From Bacteroidales bacterium (GTDB taxonomy: Bacteria; Bacteroidota; Bacteroidia; Bacteroidales; UBA6680), in NCBI GenBank assembly GCA_016926405.1, contig JAFGOQ010000222.1, forward strand, positions 1-36,935: DNA of 36,935 nt, read 5' to 3'. Position numbers and translations under genes: made by a program. Shown here piece by piece: positions 27,812 through 35,931 of the stretch. A model generated the notes under the pieces. The model searched no databases, was not told the DNA's origin, and was given only the letters and a program-made list of their open reading frames with translations. The stretch's first letter is position 1. Each line of letters opens with the position of its first letter.

Positions 27812-29602
27812 TTAATACCTGTTGCGTTTACGATAATGCGTATGCAATAGTTTATGAGATAAATGCCCAAGAGGTTCATCCAAGTAATCCCTATATAATG
27901 CAATTATTTCAGGATTGTCGTGCGACTTACGAATAGCCATTCCCATATCCTCTTTATAAATAGCTAAAGTTCGTTTTCTACGAATTTCGGCATTAGTTGG
28001 AATAGGCTGACCTCCTCCACCAATACATCCACCAGGACATGCCATAATCTCGATAAAATGATATGGCGACTCACCAGCAGCTATCTGATCCATTATAATT
28101 CGAGCATTCTTTAGACCATGAGCAATAGCAACCTTAAGCTCTACTCCTTCAAGGAAAGACCATTCAGGAAGACATCCTTCTATTTTTATAGATGCATCTT
28201 TAATACCCTCTTCACCACGAACAGCTAGAATATTAAGGTTTTTAAAAGGTACTTCTCTTCCGGTAACAACCTCGTATGCTGTACGAAGAGCAGCCTCCAT
28301 AACTCCTCCTGTTGCACCAAAAATAACACCAGCACCCGACGATTCGCCCATAATATTATCGTACTTAGAATCCTTGAGATCCATAAACGAAATACCTGCT
28401 TGCTTAATCATGTGGCCTAACTCGCGAGTTGTCAATCCGCAATCTACATCGCGATATTCACTATCATTCATCTCTGGACGATTAGCCTCGTACTTCTTGG
28501 CAGCACATGGCATAATAGCAACAGAAACAATATCCTCTGGCTTAACACCAATTTTTTCGGCATAGTATGTTTTTGTTAATGCACCAAACATCTGCTGTGG
28601 TGATTTACAAGTAGACAAATGTCCTAGATGATCGGGATACATATGTTCGATAAACTTAACCCAACCAGGAGAGCAAGAAGTAATCATTGGTAATTTAACT
28701 TCTTTATTACCATCCTTAACAACTTTTCTAAGTCGCTTAAGAAGTTCGTTACCCTCCTCTACAATTGTAAGGTCGGCAGAGAAATCGGTATCAAGAACAG
28801 AATCGATACCCATTTTTTTCATTGCTGTAACCATTTTACCTGTTACACGCTCGCCAACAGGATAGCCAAGCATTTCACCTAAAGCAACACGCACCGATGG
28901 AGCAGTGTTCATAACAACATGCTTTGTTGGATCGCCAATAGCATCCCAAATCTCATTAAAGTAACGACGTTCTGTTAAAGCACCAGTAGGACAGCGATTA
29001 ACACACTGACCACAGTTTACACAAATTACATCGTTTAAAGGCAGATCAAGAAAAGTAGAGATACCCATATCTTTTCCTTTATGAGCTACACTAATAGCAT
29101 TAACGCCTTGTAATTCGGCACAAGTACGAACACAACGTTGACAACGAATACATTTCCTATCGTCTTTCTCTATTGACCACGACGATTTATCTACTTTAAA
29201 GTTTGGCTTTAAAACACTTAAATATGTGTCGTTATCAATATTGTATTCCGAAGCAAGTTCTTGCAATTCGCAGTTAGTACTACGGTAACAAGTAGTACAT
29301 TGTGTACTATGCTCCGATATTAATAATCCTATAATATCTTTACGAGCCTTACGAACTTTTGCACTATTAGTATTAACTACCATTCCCGATTGAGCAGGGT
29401 ATGCACATGAAGCCTGAAGGGTACGCATTCCTTCAACCTCAACAACACAAACTCTACAGTTACCAGCTACACAAAGATCTTCGTGATAGCAAAGAGTAGG
29501 AATTTTTACATTAACTTTTTTTGCTGCATCTAAAATAGATTGTCCCTCTTGAACCTCTACGGCGATGCCATCTATGGTAAGTTTTATCTTTTTTTCCATC
29601 AT
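27812..29602 (-). CDS. hydA: [FeFe]-hydrogenase catalytic subunit HydA paralog (hydrogenase 2)
   Basis: TSCSPGW, MPCAAKKYE, EIMACPGGCIGGGGQP; same N-terminal Fe-S domain layout as HydA1. Confidence 0.93.
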   Translation of the reverse strand: MMEKKIKLTIDGIAVEVQEGQSILDAAKKVNVKIPTLCYHEDLCVAGNCRVCVVEVEGMRTLQASCAYPAQSGMVVNTNSAKVRKARKDIIGLLISEHSTQCTTCYRSTNCELQELASEYNIDNDTYLSVLKPNFKVDKSSWSIEKDDRKCIRCQRCVRTCAELQGVNAISVAHKGKDMGISTFLDLPLNDVICVNCGQCVNRCPTGALTERRYFNEIWDAIGDPTKHVVMNTAPSVRVALGEMLGYPVGERVTGKMVTAMKKMGIDSVLDTDFSADLTIVEEGNELLKRLRKVVKDGNKEVKLPMITSCSPGWVKFIEHMYPDHLGHLSTCKSPQQMFGALTKTYYAEKIGVKPEDIVSVAIMPCAAKKYEANRPEMNDSEYRDVDCGLTTRELGHMIKQAGISFMDLKDSKYDNIMGESSGAGVIFGATGGVMEAALRTAYEVVTGREVPFKNLNILAVRGEEGIKDASIKIEGCLPEWSFLEGVELKVAIAHGLKNARIIMDQIAAGESPYHFIEIMACPGGCIGGGGQPIPTNAEIRRKRTLAIYKEDMGMAIRKSHDNPEIIALYRDYLDEPLGHLSHKLLHTHYRKRNRY

Positions 29603-29624
29603 TAAAAATGTTTTGAATAACGGG

Positions 29625-30788
29625 TTAATAAATCATCTCCTCACGGAAATTATGAACTATTGAGTAGAAAGAGTTAGCTACCGACTGCCCCAAACCACAT
29701 TTTGAAGTTGCTTTCATTGTCTCGGTAAGACTTAGCAAATCGTCAAGATATTCAGAACTCTTTTCGCCACTCTTAACAGCTTTAATCCCTTTTATTAGTT
29801 GCTGACAACCAACTCTACAAGGAGTACACTGTCCACACGATTCTTCTTCGAAGAAATCTAAATAGTTAAACAAAACATTATACATAGATCGAGAACTATT
29901 AAAAATCATCATCGAGCCTCCCGTAGGAACACCTTCGAATCCAATAATAGTTTCGGCAAACTTTTTACGAGGAACGCAAAATCCCGAAGCACCACCAACC
30001 TGAACAGCCTTAGTATCACCATCGCCAAAATCTTCTACAAAATCAGCTAACGACATACCTAATTCAAGCTCGTAAATACCAGCTTTTGGAGTATCGCCAG
30101 AAATTGAGAATACTTTAGATCCTCTTGAGTCGAATGTTCCCAGGTCTTTAAATTTAGCGGAACCCATATAGCAAATCATAAAGGCGTATACAAGAGTCTC
30201 AACGTTATTAATAACTGTAGGTTTACCCATGTATCCACTCTTTGTTGGATATGGAGGCTTGTTACGTGGTTCGCCACGATGTCCTTCCATACTTTGGAAT
30301 AAGGCACTCTCCTCGCCACATACGTAGGCACCGCTACCCATAAATATTTTAATACGGAAATCAAAATTCAATGCATCTAGTTCGGCATGAAATTTCTCTA
30401 ACTCCTCTTCTAATTTTGGACGAAGATAGTTGTACTCGCCCCTTAAATATAAGAAACCCTCTTTTGCATTAATCACTTTTGCTACAACAGCCATTCCTCC
30501 AAAAACACGTTGCGGAACTCGAGTAAGAATTTCGCGATCTTTGAATGTTCCTGGCTCACCTTCATCTGCATTACAAATAACATATTTAACAGGATCGGGT
30601 TCATCGGCTGTATATTTCCATTTCATTCCTGTAGGAAAACCAGCACCACCGCGACCTCTCAAACCAGATTCTAATATCTCGTTTAAGATTTGACTATTAT
30701 CTTTCTTAAAAGTCTCCTTAAGAACCTTCGAAAGAATGGCCTCTTCAATAAAAATTAAATCTACTCGTTTTAATTGCTTATCATTCAT
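29625..30788 (-). CDS. NuoF/HydB-like subunit, short form lacking both terminal Fe-S domains (hydrogenase 2)
   Basis: 387 aa; GLRGRGGAGFPTGMKW, CNADEGEPGTFKDR, EESCGQCTPCRVGCQQL; ends without a ferredoxin domain. Confidence 0.92.
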   Translation of the reverse strand: MNDKQLKRVDLIFIEEAILSKVLKETFKKDNSQILNEILESGLRGRGGAGFPTGMKWKYTADEPDPVKYVICNADEGEPGTFKDREILTRVPQRVFGGMAVVAKVINAKEGFLYLRGEYNYLRPKLEEELEKFHAELDALNFDFRIKIFMGSGAYVCGEESALFQSMEGHRGEPRNKPPYPTKSGYMGKPTVINNVETLVYAFMICYMGSAKFKDLGTFDSRGSKVFSISGDTPKAGIYELELGMSLADFVEDFGDGDTKAVQVGGASGFCVPRKKFAETIIGFEGVPTGGSMMIFNSSRSMYNVLFNYLDFFEEESCGQCTPCRVGCQQLIKGIKAVKSGEKSSEYLDDLLSLTETMKATSKCGLGQSVANSFYSIVHNFREEMIY

Positions 30789-30808
30789 TGTAATTGGTTT
30801 TAGGGTTA

Positions 30809-31285
30809 TTACTTACGAATATATTCGGCCAAAATTTCTCTGGCTTTATCAGGTGTTAATTCTGTGTAAGGTGTGCTATTTATTAACATAACAGGCCCCT
30901 TATGACACCACCCTAAGCAGTTTGTTGTCAACAACGAGAACTTCTTATCCTGTGTTGTTTCGCCTACCTTAATTTTAAGAGTATCTTCAATAGCCTTAAC
31001 AATCTGCTTCTTACCATGCATATCGCAAGTTATTGTCTTACACACTCTAATAACATTTTCGCCACGAGGAACAGTGTCTAAAAACGAATAAAAAGATGCT
31101 GTTCCATAAACATCGGCTGCCGAAACATCCAACTGTTTAGCTACTTCAATCATTGCTACATCAGAAAGGTATCGTTCTTTTTCAACAATACCTTGCAAGA
31201 TCGGCAATAAGCTCTCTCTGTTTCTACCATGCTTATCGGCAAGGTAGTTTACGTACTCTTCTAAATTCATCATTGATTTTGGCAT
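30809..31285 (-). CDS. NuoE/HydC-like subunit (hydrogenase 2)
   Basis: VCKTITCDMHGKKQI...LTTNCLGWCHKGPVMLINSTPY. Confidence 0.9.
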   Translation of the reverse strand: MPKSMMNLEEYVNYLADKHGRNRESLLPILQGIVEKERYLSDVAMIEVAKQLDVSAADVYGTASFYSFLDTVPRGENVIRVCKTITCDMHGKKQIVKAIEDTLKIKVGETTQDKKFSLLTTNCLGWCHKGPVMLINSTPYTELTPDKAREILAEYIRK

Positions 31286-31392
31286 TTATTGGGTTAAATA
31301 ATAATAAAATTAACTGATATATATTTGGTTACAAGGATCAATATATAAAAGATTAATGCTACTTCAAAAAAAAATCAGATGAAATATTTTCA

Positions 31393-31410
31393 TTGTTATC
31401 TAATTAACAA
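31393..31410. promoter_or_regulatory. Candidate Rex-like operator upstream of the hydrogenase 2 operon
   Basis: TTGTTATCTAATTAACAA; 13/14 fixed positions match TTGTTAA-N4-TTAACAA, perfect outer arms CATTGTTA/TAACAATG; about 108 bp upstream of the start at 31285. Confidence 0.6.
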
Positions 31411-31414
31411 TGCA

Positions 31415-31443
31415 TAAAAAAAGGCTACCATACGGTAGCCTTA
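31415..31443 (-). terminator. Rho-independent terminator of the S46 peptidase gene
   Basis: Minus strand AAGGCTACC-GTAT-GGTAGCCTTTTTTT. Confidence 0.85.
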
Positions 31444-31464
31444 GATTGTAAGCTAAATAAATTT

Positions 31465-33621
31465 TTATTTTATAATATCCATTTCATCAATAAGATGGGT
31501 TGCTCCAGCAAATTTATCGATAATAAAAAGTGCATATCTAACATCAAGAGTAATATTTCGACACTGCGAAGGGTCGTACATTACATCGCTCATTGTTCCT
31601 TCCCAACATCTATCGAAGTTAATTCCTACTAATTCGCCGTCTGCATTAAAAACGGGACTACCAGAATTACCTCCAGAAGTATGATTAGTTGCAACAAAAG
31701 CTACTGGAACTGTTCCATTGTGTTGATACTGGCCATAGTCTTTATTTTTGAAAAGCTCTTTCAGTTTGGCTGGAACATCATAATCATAAATATCGGGATT
31801 ATCTTTTGCCATAATACCCTCTAAAGTAGAGTAATATTCGTACTGAACACCATCGCGTGGAGTATAACCTTTTACATTACCATAAGCAACGCGCATTGTA
31901 AAATTGGCATCGGGGAATAGTGTTTTATTTGACTCCATTTTAATAAGACCGCTCATATAGTCGCGATATAATGGGTCTAAAGAAGCTTTAATCTGGCTAT
32001 AAGGAGCAACAACTTTTGCTTGATATACATTATAGAAATCCTCATAAACTTTATAGAAAGGATCGTTTATAACAGCATCGGAATTGTTATTATTGGCAAC
32101 CTCAGAAATAAGTTTACTAACTCGTGACTCTGTAATTAGTCTAGACTTGTTGTAAAGATATTTAGAGTACTCCATAAAGTCGCCATTATACTCTTTTTCT
32201 ACTACATCAAAAAAGGCAGGATAAAACTCAGGAGCAATATCGTTCTTATAAGCCTTCATCATCTCAACAAAGGTAAGCTGATCGATAGGCATATAATAGT
32301 CTTTAAAAAAGGTTTTGTTTTTTTGCTGAGCTTTAGCAATCATCTTATCAAGCTTTTCGCCTTTAAGACCTTTAATATCTTTTAAAAACGATTCGAAATT
32401 ACGAGCCATTTTTACTGCCTCAACAGATAATGCTGCTTCGCGATAATAGTCTAATGCTAGATTATACTTTTCTAGTTTCGAATACTGCTCATTAAAACCG
32501 TCTAGAATAGAACCATATTTTGCTTTTAAAGCTGCATCGGAATTAGCCCAAGCAGCAAATCGAGACTCTACATTTTTCTTAACCTCAACAGCATCTAATC
32601 TGTTTAAACCACGAATAATGCCTTTCCATTTTTTCCACGAGTTGGCAACGCCAGCATATTTCGATGAGTATTGAATACGAACTTTATCACTTCTATCCAT
32701 CTCGTCGCGCATAATATCCAAACGTGTTGTACGAAGAGCTATTTTATGAGGCAAAGATGTTTTTACCATAAAATCGACATCACGCGAATAAAGATACTCT
32801 TCGGTTGATCCAGGATAACCCAAAACCATTGAGAAGTCGCCTTCGTTAACTCCTTTTAACGATATTTTAAACGACTTTTTAGGAACGTAAGGAACATTGT
32901 CTGGCGAGTAATCGGCAGGATTATTATTCTTATCGGCATAAATACGGAACAAGCTAAAATCGCCTGTATGACGAGGCCACATCCAGTTGTCGGTATCGCC
33001 ACCAAACTTACCTATTGACGATGGTGGAGCACCAACCAATCGAACATCGGTAAATTCCTGATAAACGAACATATAGTAGTCGTTACCATAATAAAATGGT
33101 TTTACAACAGCCTGATAGTTATTACCTCTTGTTGCATTCTTCTTAATCTTGTTTATGTTTTTCTCAACAATTTCCTGACGCTTTTCCTCGGTCATTGTAG
33201 GTTTATAACCTTTTAAAACTTGCGAAGTAACATCGTCGATACGAACAAGAAACTTTACCGAAAGGCCTGGTGTAGCAAGCTCTTGCTCGCGTGTCATGGC
33301 CCAATATCCATCTGTCAGATAATCGTGCTCAACAGAGCTGTGTTGCTGAATAGATCCGTAACCACAGTGATGGTTAGTTAAAACTAAACCCTCTTTACTT
33401 ATTAGTTCACCAGTACAGCCACGACCAAAAATTACAATTCCATCTTTCATGCTTGCCTCATTGATATTATAAATATCGTCGGCAGAAAGTCTCAATCCTT
33501 TGCTTTGCATATCCTGAATGTTGAGCTGCTTTAACAGTGATGGCAACCACATCCCTTCGTCGGCAGAAGCTGAAAAAAGAATCGAAACCCCAAAAATCAG
33601 AGATAATAACGTTTTCTTCAT
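31465..33621 (-). CDS. S46 family dipeptidyl-peptidase (DPP7/DPP11-type)
   Basis: Signal peptide; EGLVLTNHHCGYGSIQQHS catalytic His, TNHTSGGNSGSPVFNADGELVGINFDRCWEG catalytic Ser. Confidence 0.93.
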   Translation of the reverse strand: MKKTLLSLIFGVSILFSASADEGMWLPSLLKQLNIQDMQSKGLRLSADDIYNINEASMKDGIVIFGRGCTGELISKEGLVLTNHHCGYGSIQQHSSVEHDYLTDGYWAMTREQELATPGLSVKFLVRIDDVTSQVLKGYKPTMTEEKRQEIVEKNINKIKKNATRGNNYQAVVKPFYYGNDYYMFVYQEFTDVRLVGAPPSSIGKFGGDTDNWMWPRHTGDFSLFRIYADKNNNPADYSPDNVPYVPKKSFKISLKGVNEGDFSMVLGYPGSTEEYLYSRDVDFMVKTSLPHKIALRTTRLDIMRDEMDRSDKVRIQYSSKYAGVANSWKKWKGIIRGLNRLDAVEVKKNVESRFAAWANSDAALKAKYGSILDGFNEQYSKLEKYNLALDYYREAALSVEAVKMARNFESFLKDIKGLKGEKLDKMIAKAQQKNKTFFKDYYMPIDQLTFVEMMKAYKNDIAPEFYPAFFDVVEKEYNGDFMEYSKYLYNKSRLITESRVSKLISEVANNNNSDAVINDPFYKVYEDFYNVYQAKVVAPYSQIKASLDPLYRDYMSGLIKMESNKTLFPDANFTMRVAYGNVKGYTPRDGVQYEYYSTLEGIMAKDNPDIYDYDVPAKLKELFKNKDYGQYQHNGTVPVAFVATNHTSGGNSGSPVFNADGELVGINFDRCWEGTMSDVMYDPSQCRNITLDVRYALFIIDKFAGATHLIDEMDIIK

Positions 33622-33633
33622 TTTTATATTATT

Positions 33634-34221
33634 TTAATTTATAAACTTTAATAACTCGGTATATAATTGCTGAACAGGAAGCCCCATTACATTAAAGTAC
33701 GAACCTTCTATTCGCTCAACGCCAATAGCGCCAATCCACTCCTGAATACCATACGAACCAGCTTTATCGTAAGGTTTATAGTTGTTAATATAAAATTCTA
33801 TCTCGGAGTCCGATAGATTTTTAAAAAACACTTGGGTAGTAGAGCAGAAACCTATTTCTTTATTATTTGTTCGAAAATATACTCCTGTAATAACTTTATG
33901 CGATCGTCCCGAGAGTGCTTTTAGCATATTAAAAGCATCGTAATAGTCGGCAGGTTTTCCTAAAACATTATCATCTAAAACAACAATAGTGTCGGATGTA
34001 ATTAATAAATCGTTTGAGTTTACTAAAGGTATGTTGTGCGATTTACCTCTGGACAAAAACAGAGGAACATCATTTACATCCATATCGTCAGGAAACACCT
34101 CATCGAAATCGTCGCCCAAACGAACTTGGAAATTTATGTTAAGCATTGCCAAAAGCTCTTTTCTTCGTGGCGACTGCGATCCTAAAAGTATATTGTAATC
34201 TTTAATTTTTTCTGTAAGCAT
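33634..34221 (-). CDS. maf: Maf-family nucleotide pyrophosphatase
   Basis: ILLGSQSPRRKELLAML, ITSDTIVVLDDNVLGKPADYYDAFNMLKALSGRSHKVITGV, GSYGIQEWIGAIGVERIEGSYFNVMGLP. Confidence 0.93.
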   Translation of the reverse strand: MLTEKIKDYNILLGSQSPRRKELLAMLNINFQVRLGDDFDEVFPDDMDVNDVPLFLSRGKSHNIPLVNSNDLLITSDTIVVLDDNVLGKPADYYDAFNMLKALSGRSHKVITGVYFRTNNKEIGFCSTTQVFFKNLSDSEIEFYINNYKPYDKAGSYGIQEWIGAIGVERIEGSYFNVMGLPVQQLYTELLKFIN

Positions 34222-34291
34222 TTATTATTTTAATTTAAAATTTAACTCCCCAAAACAACTCTTCTACTCCCATTCCCCTTAGGGCGAAAAA

Positions 34292-35233
34292 TCACATATA
34301 ATAATAAAACACAAATGAGTATAAAACACCAAATAGCATAATAACTTTAGACAGCAAACTACTTCTCGAAAAATCGGCACGTTGCTTGGCTTTAAGAACA
34401 CTATTTATTAAATAAATAATTGGCAGTATTAATAAAATAAGCAAATATATTGGGCTGAAATAACCTTCGAAAGTGGCTTTGTTAAACAGAAGGGCTATCA
34501 TTATAAGAACTAACGAAGTTAGAGTAACCACTAAAATTTTCGTCTTTTTTATTCCAAAAACAATAGGAATTGTTTTACGACCAAACTCGGTATCGCCCTT
34601 AATATCTTCGGCATCTTTAATTATTTCGCGAATTAAAGTAAGTGCAAAAGCAAAAAAAGTATACACAAAAATCCAGTAATAAAGATAGTGCGATGGTTTT
34701 GTAACAAACCAACTTATAAACGATTTTTCGGGATAAATGGCCCACATATCAACCATCCAAACCAAAAAAGGAACCGAGCCTGTAAGAATTGCAACTAACA
34801 GGTTTCCTAGAAATAGCTTTTGCTTAAAATAACTAGAGTAAAACCACAAAACAGTAATTTCGGCAATAAATAACAGAACCAAATAAGGCTTACCTATTGA
34901 GTAGGTAACATATCCACCAGCAACAACAGCTATAATATTTAGCATCCAATGCAACATAATTACTTTTCGTCTATTGATATGCTTACCAACAAGAACCCTA
35001 GCAGGACGATTTATCATATCGGCACGAGTATCGAAATAATCGTTTATAACATACCCACCAGCGGTTATAGCCATCATAGTAAGCACAAGTATAAAAAAGT
35101 CGATATGAGTAACAACTGGTCTGATATTTATATTATCAAATATTGGCAACAAAACTGCATATCGCATTGCATACATTGTAAATGCAATCATTAAAATGTT
35201 AGGCCAGCGGATTAGTTTTGAAACATTTTTCAT
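34292..35233 (-). CDS. UbiA-family prenyltransferase (geranylgeranylglycerol-phosphate geranylgeranyltransferase-like)
   Basis: RWPNILMIAFTMY, GGYVINDYFDTRADMINRPAR (NDxxD), LIREIIKDAEDIKGDTEFGRKTIPIVFG (DxxD), multiple TMs. Confidence 0.85.
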   Translation of the reverse strand: MKNVSKLIRWPNILMIAFTMYAMRYAVLLPIFDNINIRPVVTHIDFFILVLTMMAITAGGYVINDYFDTRADMINRPARVLVGKHINRRKVIMLHWMLNIIAVVAGGYVTYSIGKPYLVLLFIAEITVLWFYSSYFKQKLFLGNLLVAILTGSVPFLVWMVDMWAIYPEKSFISWFVTKPSHYLYYWIFVYTFFAFALTLIREIIKDAEDIKGDTEFGRKTIPIVFGIKKTKILVVTLTSLVLIMIALLFNKATFEGYFSPIYLLILLILPIIYLINSVLKAKQRADFSRSSLLSKVIMLFGVLYSFVFYYYM

Positions 35234-35248
35234 TGAATATTGGTAGTT

Positions 35249-35280
35249 AGTTATTAGTCTTTAGTATTTGATATTAGGTT
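35249..35280. repeat. Degenerate heptamer repeat (TAGTNNT) upstream of ubiA-like gene
   Basis: TAGTTAT|TAGTCTT|TAGTATT|TGATATT|AGG..., units starting 35249, 35256, 35263. Confidence 0.45.
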
Positions 35281-35290
35281 TTATTATTAA

Positions 35291-35328
35291 GTTTTGTAGA
35301 GACACACGGACGTGCATCTCTACAAAAC
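35291..35328. repeat. REP-like hairpin GTTTTGTAGAGA...TCTCTACAAAAC
   Basis: Perfect 12-bp outer arms with an inner CACG-GA-CGTG stem; abuts the 3' end of kdsC. Confidence 0.75.
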
Positions 35329-35329
35329 A

Positions 35330-35848
35330 TTATTCCCATTCATCGGGGCTAAACCAATCGCCATTTAAACGTAGCACTTGCTCTAGCACATCGCGCACAC
35401 AACCTTGGCCACCATTATATTGCGATATATATTTCGATATACTTTTAATCTCCATAACAGCATCGGCAGGACAAGTTGGCACTCCTACTCTTTTAAGCAC
35501 AGGGTAATCGGGTATATCGTCGCCCATATATAGAATATCGTCGTACTGTAAATTATATTTCTTCAAAAATTCTTCAATGTCATTTACCTTATCGGTTGAA
35601 TTAATAATAACATCTTTAACACCAAGATTCTGCATTCTGCCACGAACAGTTTCGCTACGGCCACCCGAAATAATTGCTATTTTGTAACCCTTTTTAACAG
35701 CGTTAGCAATGGCAAAACCATCGCGCATATTCGACTGGCGCAACAACTCGCCCGACTGATGAATTAAAACCTGAGCATTTGTAAAAACACCATCGTAGTC
35801 GAAAACAAAAGCTTTTACCTTGTTTAAATCTTCTTTAAAATTTGCCAT
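35330..35848 (-). CDS. kdsC: HAD-family 3-deoxy-D-manno-octulosonate 8-phosphate phosphatase (KdsC-like)
   Basis: AFVFDYDGVFTNAQV, IAIISGGRSETVRGRMQNLGV, YMGDDIPDYPVLKRVGVPTCPADAV, GGQGCVRDVLEQVL. Confidence 0.9.
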   Translation of the reverse strand: MANFKEDLNKVKAFVFDYDGVFTNAQVLIHQSGELLRQSNMRDGFAIANAVKKGYKIAIISGGRSETVRGRMQNLGVKDVIINSTDKVNDIEEFLKKYNLQYDDILYMGDDIPDYPVLKRVGVPTCPADAVMEIKSISKYISQYNGGQGCVRDVLEQVLRLNGDWFSPDEWE

Positions 35849-35857
35849 ATTGTTTTT

Positions 35858-35888
35858 TAGTCTTTAGTCGTTAGTTATTAGGATATAG
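35858..35888. repeat. Degenerate heptamer repeat (TAGNNNN) upstream of kdsC
   Basis: TAGTCTT|TAGTCGT|TAGTTAT|TAGGATA|TAG, with TAG at 35858, 35865, 35872, 35879, 35886. Confidence 0.5.
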
Positions 35889-35931
35889 TAATTTGGTAAT
35901 ATGGTGAAATAGTGATATAGGCATTCACATC

